Assembly (NCBI GenBank): GCA_025656895.1
Contig: JAHXHF010000400.1
Span: forward strand, 1-6,669
Length of the DNA stretch: 6,669 nt
Source: a gamma proteobacterium symbiont of Bathyaustriella thionipta
GTDB lineage: Bacteria > Pseudomonadota > Gammaproteobacteria > Chromatiales > Chromatiaceae
Direction of reading: 5' to 3'
This document shows, piece by piece, positions 4,889-6,669 of this stretch. How positions within the stretch are numbered: the first letter of the stretch is position 1; every line of letters begins with the position of its first letter. The notes below the pieces were generated by a model, which saw nothing but the letters and a program-made list of their open reading frames with translations, was not told the DNA's origin and did not search any database. The position numbers and the translations under genes are program-made.

Positions 4889-6130
4889 CTAAAACACTTT
4901 TGAGCGAGTTCCACAGGGTAGTTGAATAACATCACCACCAGCTTTCAATTTACCCAGGTAATCAGCCCAAACTTGCATCATCTCCCGGCGCTGGTCAATG
5001 AACTTTGTGCGGTTGTAGGTATCTCCCAGGCTATCGGCCACCCGGTGCGCTAATTGATGCTCAATGATGGCGGGATCATAGTTCAGGCGCTCATGCAGCA
5101 GGGTTCGGGCAACGGATCGCCAGCCGTGCGGGATCAGCTCTGTTTGGGTGTCGATACCCAGCCGCTTATAAGCCGCACCTATGGCGGCATCACTCATAGG
5201 CTTGAGTGGTGAACGTGCGCCCACAAATACCCAGCCGCCCGGCATGTGTCCGGTCACTGGCTGCAATTCCGTCAACAGCGCCACGGCTTGCGTGGATAGC
5301 GCCACAATATGATCGGTTTTTGTTTTACTGACGGTGTAGCGCCATTCACCTGCAGCAAGGTCTATATCCTGCCAGCGCATTTGCCGCAATTCGCCCGGTC
5401 TGCAAAAGAGCAACGGCAAAAGCTGTAGTGCAACCTGTACCTGCAGTGTGCCTTTGAAACTGTCGAACGCCCGTAAATAGCCGCCCACCTCTACCGGGTC
5501 AGTGGGTGCGGCCATGTGTTTTGTGGTGACGGGCTTTAATGCCCCGCGCAAAGCCGGGGTAGGGTCTGTATCAGTCTGGCTGTTCGCTACCCCAAAGCGG
5601 AACACTTGCCCGATCACTTGCAGGGTGACATGGGCTGTTTCGTAAATACCCCGCCTTTCCTGTCGTCTGAGTAAATCCAGAATATCCGGTGCGGTCAGTT
5701 CCGTTATGGGTTCGCGGCCTATCCACGGGAACACATCACGCTGTAATAACCGGGTGACCTTGTTTCGATAGGCCGGGCTTTTCTCGCTCAAGTGGTGCGC
5801 CATCCAGTTACCGGCCACGGCTTCAAAGCTGTTGGCCGCTGCTGCTTTCTTTTCCCGCGCCTCTTTCTGGCGGGCTATGCCTGGGTCAGTGCCGGCCTCA
5901 AGCAATTCTAGCGCTTCGTCCCGTCTGGCTCTGGCGGCCTTTAATGTGGTGGCTGGATAACTACCCAGTGCAAGCAGGCCTTCCTTGCCCGTTGACGGTC
6001 GTCTGAACTTGAACCGCCACAGCTTCGCGCCCTTTGGGGTGATCTGCAGGAACAGGCCTTTGCTGTCGTACAGTTTGAACGGCTTTGCCTTCGGTTTTGT
6101 GTTTTTTACTTTCGTTGCGGTCAGTGCCAT
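4889..6130 (-). CDS. int: P4-family tyrosine recombinase (integrase)
   Basis: The integrase inserts and excises the element at the tRNA-Phe gene by site-specific recombination. It has 413 residues, normal for the P4 family. An N-terminal arm-binding domain (DUF4102 type) spans about residues 3-90 with the typical KPKAKPFKLYDSKGLFLQI and LGSYPATTLKAARARRDEA. A core-binding domain follows (about 101-190), then the catalytic domain with all expected residues: R244 (in CRPGELRQMRW), K269 or K271 (SKTKTDH), H335 and R338 (HGWRSVARTLL), H362 (EHQLAHRVADSLG) and the nucleophile Y372 (YNRTKF). It appears intact. The start has GGGGG about seven bases upstream. The stop is TAG followed at once by in-frame TAA. 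The gene begins 199 bp from the 3' end of the tRNA and reads away from it, the standard arrangement when a tRNA serves as attachment site. Confidence 0.96.
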   Translation of the reverse strand: MALTATKVKNTKPKAKPFKLYDSKGLFLQITPKGAKLWRFKFRRPSTGKEGLLALGSYPATTLKAARARRDEALELLEAGTDPGIARQKEAREKKAAAANSFEAVAGNWMAHHLSEKSPAYRNKVTRLLQRDVFPWIGREPITELTAPDILDLLRRQERRGIYETAHVTLQVIGQVFRFGVANSQTDTDPTPALRGALKPVTTKHMAAPTDPVEVGGYLRAFDSFKGTLQVQVALQLLPLLFCRPGELRQMRWQDIDLAAGEWRYTVSKTKTDHIVALSTQAVALLTELQPVTGHMPGGWVFVGARSPLKPMSDAAIGAAYKRLGIDTQTELIPHGWRSVARTLLHERLNYDPAIIEHQLAHRVADSLGDTYNRTKFIDQRREMMQVWADYLGKLKAGGDVIQLPCGTRSKVF

Positions 6131-6160
6131 TTTCAGCCCCCGGAAGCGTATTCAGAGAAA

Positions 6161-6229
6161 TGTACCCCACCTGTATTTGAATGTACCCCAAGGATATACC
6201 CCAAAAAATCGGCGCTTGGGTGGGGTATA
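6161..6229. repeat. TRTACCCCA repeats before int, candidate integrase arm sites
   Basis: TGTACCCCA at 6161-6169 and 6182-6190, TATACCCCA at 6195-6203, and the inverted copy TGGGGTATA at 6221-6229. The last two form a nine-base-arm inverted repeat around 17 bases. Repeated nonamers between the attachment core and int are expected for arm-type binding by the N-terminal integrase domain. They lie in the int leader, so integrase binding could also repress its own gene. No convincing -10/-35 pair was seen here. Confidence 0.6.
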
Positions 6230-6269
6230 TCGTGGTATTTAGTGGGATGTCTTGAAAGCAATATAGCAC

Positions 6270-6293
6270 AAAAAAGCCCGCAACGGTGCGGGC
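6270..6293 (-). terminator. Intrinsic terminator downstream of tRNA-Phe
   Basis: On the minus strand GCCCGCA-CCGT-TGCGGGC (6293-6276) is followed by six T. It lies 37 bases past the tRNA 3' end and would stop tRNA transcription from running into int. A near-direct repeat flanks it: GGGATGTCTTGAAA (6244-6257) and GGAATGTCTTGGAA (6308-6321), 12 of 14 matching. Confidence 0.88.
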
Positions 6294-6329
6294 TGTAGGG
6301 ACTTTCTGGAATGTCTTGGAATGGGTAGA

Positions 6330-6405
<76 letters not shown>

Positions 6406-6469
6406 GATTTTCTAACAACGCAGCATCCGACTGATGCAGGAGTGCGGCTAGTGTTGGAAAAGAGCGCGT

Positions 6470-6498
6470 ATTTAACCGGTATACGGCCTTGCAGTCAA
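6470..6498 (-). promoter_or_regulatory. Promoter of tRNA-Phe
   Basis: On the minus strand TTGACT (6498-6493) and TTAAAT (6475-6470) are 17 bases apart; TAAATA with an 18-base spacer is the alternative. A GC-rich discriminator (CGCGCTC) follows, as is usual for stable RNA promoters under stringent control. The leader to the mature tRNA would be about 55-60 bases. Confidence 0.7.
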
Positions 6499-6615
6499 GT
6501 AAAAACCACGATTAGGCTAGGGCAATCGGGCTTAAAACAGCTTGATTCTAGAAATTACATAAGGTATTAGGTGTATCCTTTGTAACTACTCAGCGAAAAT
6601 AACACAAAAAAGTGC

Positions 6616-6644
6616 TTGACACGATTTTAGCGTTATTTTTACTT
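6616..6644 (+). promoter_or_regulatory. Possible rightward promoter in the chromosomal flank
   Basis: A perfect TTGACA (6616-6621) is followed after 17 bases by a weak TTACTT (6639-6644). An 8-bp inverted repeat AAAATAAC (6596-6603) and GTTATTTT (6632-6639) encloses the -35. If real, it drives a gene beyond the window. No coding sequence was found in 6406-6669. Confidence 0.35.
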
Positions 6645-6669
6645 TTTTAATTGCGCAACTGGCGACCCC

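Noticed and set aside
4882..4896. TGTTTT-ACT-AAAACA dyad at the int stop as an int terminator
   Set aside because: AT-only stem without a GC core or T-run; no terminator is evident, so int may be co-transcribed with alpA.

Overview
The window looks like one end of a phage-satellite-like integrated element in a gammaproteobacterial chromosome. The host call rests on a complete tRNA-Phe(GAA) with encoded CCA at 6330-6405 (minus strand), bacterial promoter and terminator signals, and moderate base composition. No species can be named. Everything that looks like a real protein gene lies on the minus strand and reads away from the tRNA: a P4-family tyrosine integrase (4889-6130), an AlpA-type regulator (4562-4744), a large primase-helicase of the AEP/DUF927 type (1446-4379), two small unknown proteins (657-1309) and a P27-family terminase small subunit (61-420). 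The order int - alpA - primase - small genes - terS at a tRNA 3' end matches P4-like satellites and Gram-negative phage-inducible chromosomal islands. No capsid, tail or lysis gene is visible, but the far end of the element lies beyond position 1, so a longer prophage cannot be excluded.

Region by region. 6406-6669 is chromosomal flank with the tRNA promoter. 6131-6329 is the junction, with a terminator behind the tRNA and repeated TRTACCCCA sites that are candidate integrase arm sites. 4395-4561, between alpA and the primase, carries a structured RNA ending in a strong terminator on the PLUS strand, opposite to all genes. It resembles the C4/CI antisense RNAs of P1 and P4. 1335-1502 is an iteron cluster (nine GGTAACC/GGTTACC copies) covering the 3' end of the primase gene, a likely replication origin. 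421-656 is the terS leader, with a perfect 11-bp-arm palindrome and a short-leader promoter.

Two genes are broken. The primase has an in-frame amber codon right after Walker B; the same frame then continues through another 299 codons of recognisable protein. The terminase small subunit loses family similarity near position 82, where the sequence changes to repeat-rich DNA resembling the end of an insertion sequence. Integrase and AlpA look intact. If the sequence is accurate, the element can probably still excise but is impaired for its own replication and packaging, i.e. a decaying satellite.

How the parts would work together in an intact relative: AlpA controls the operon and integrase expression, the integrase recombines at the tRNA, the primase-helicase binds the iterons and drives replication, the small antisense RNA damps expression in the quiescent state, and the terminase small subunit redirects packaging by a helper phage. 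This scheme is inferred from related families and is not shown by the sequence itself.
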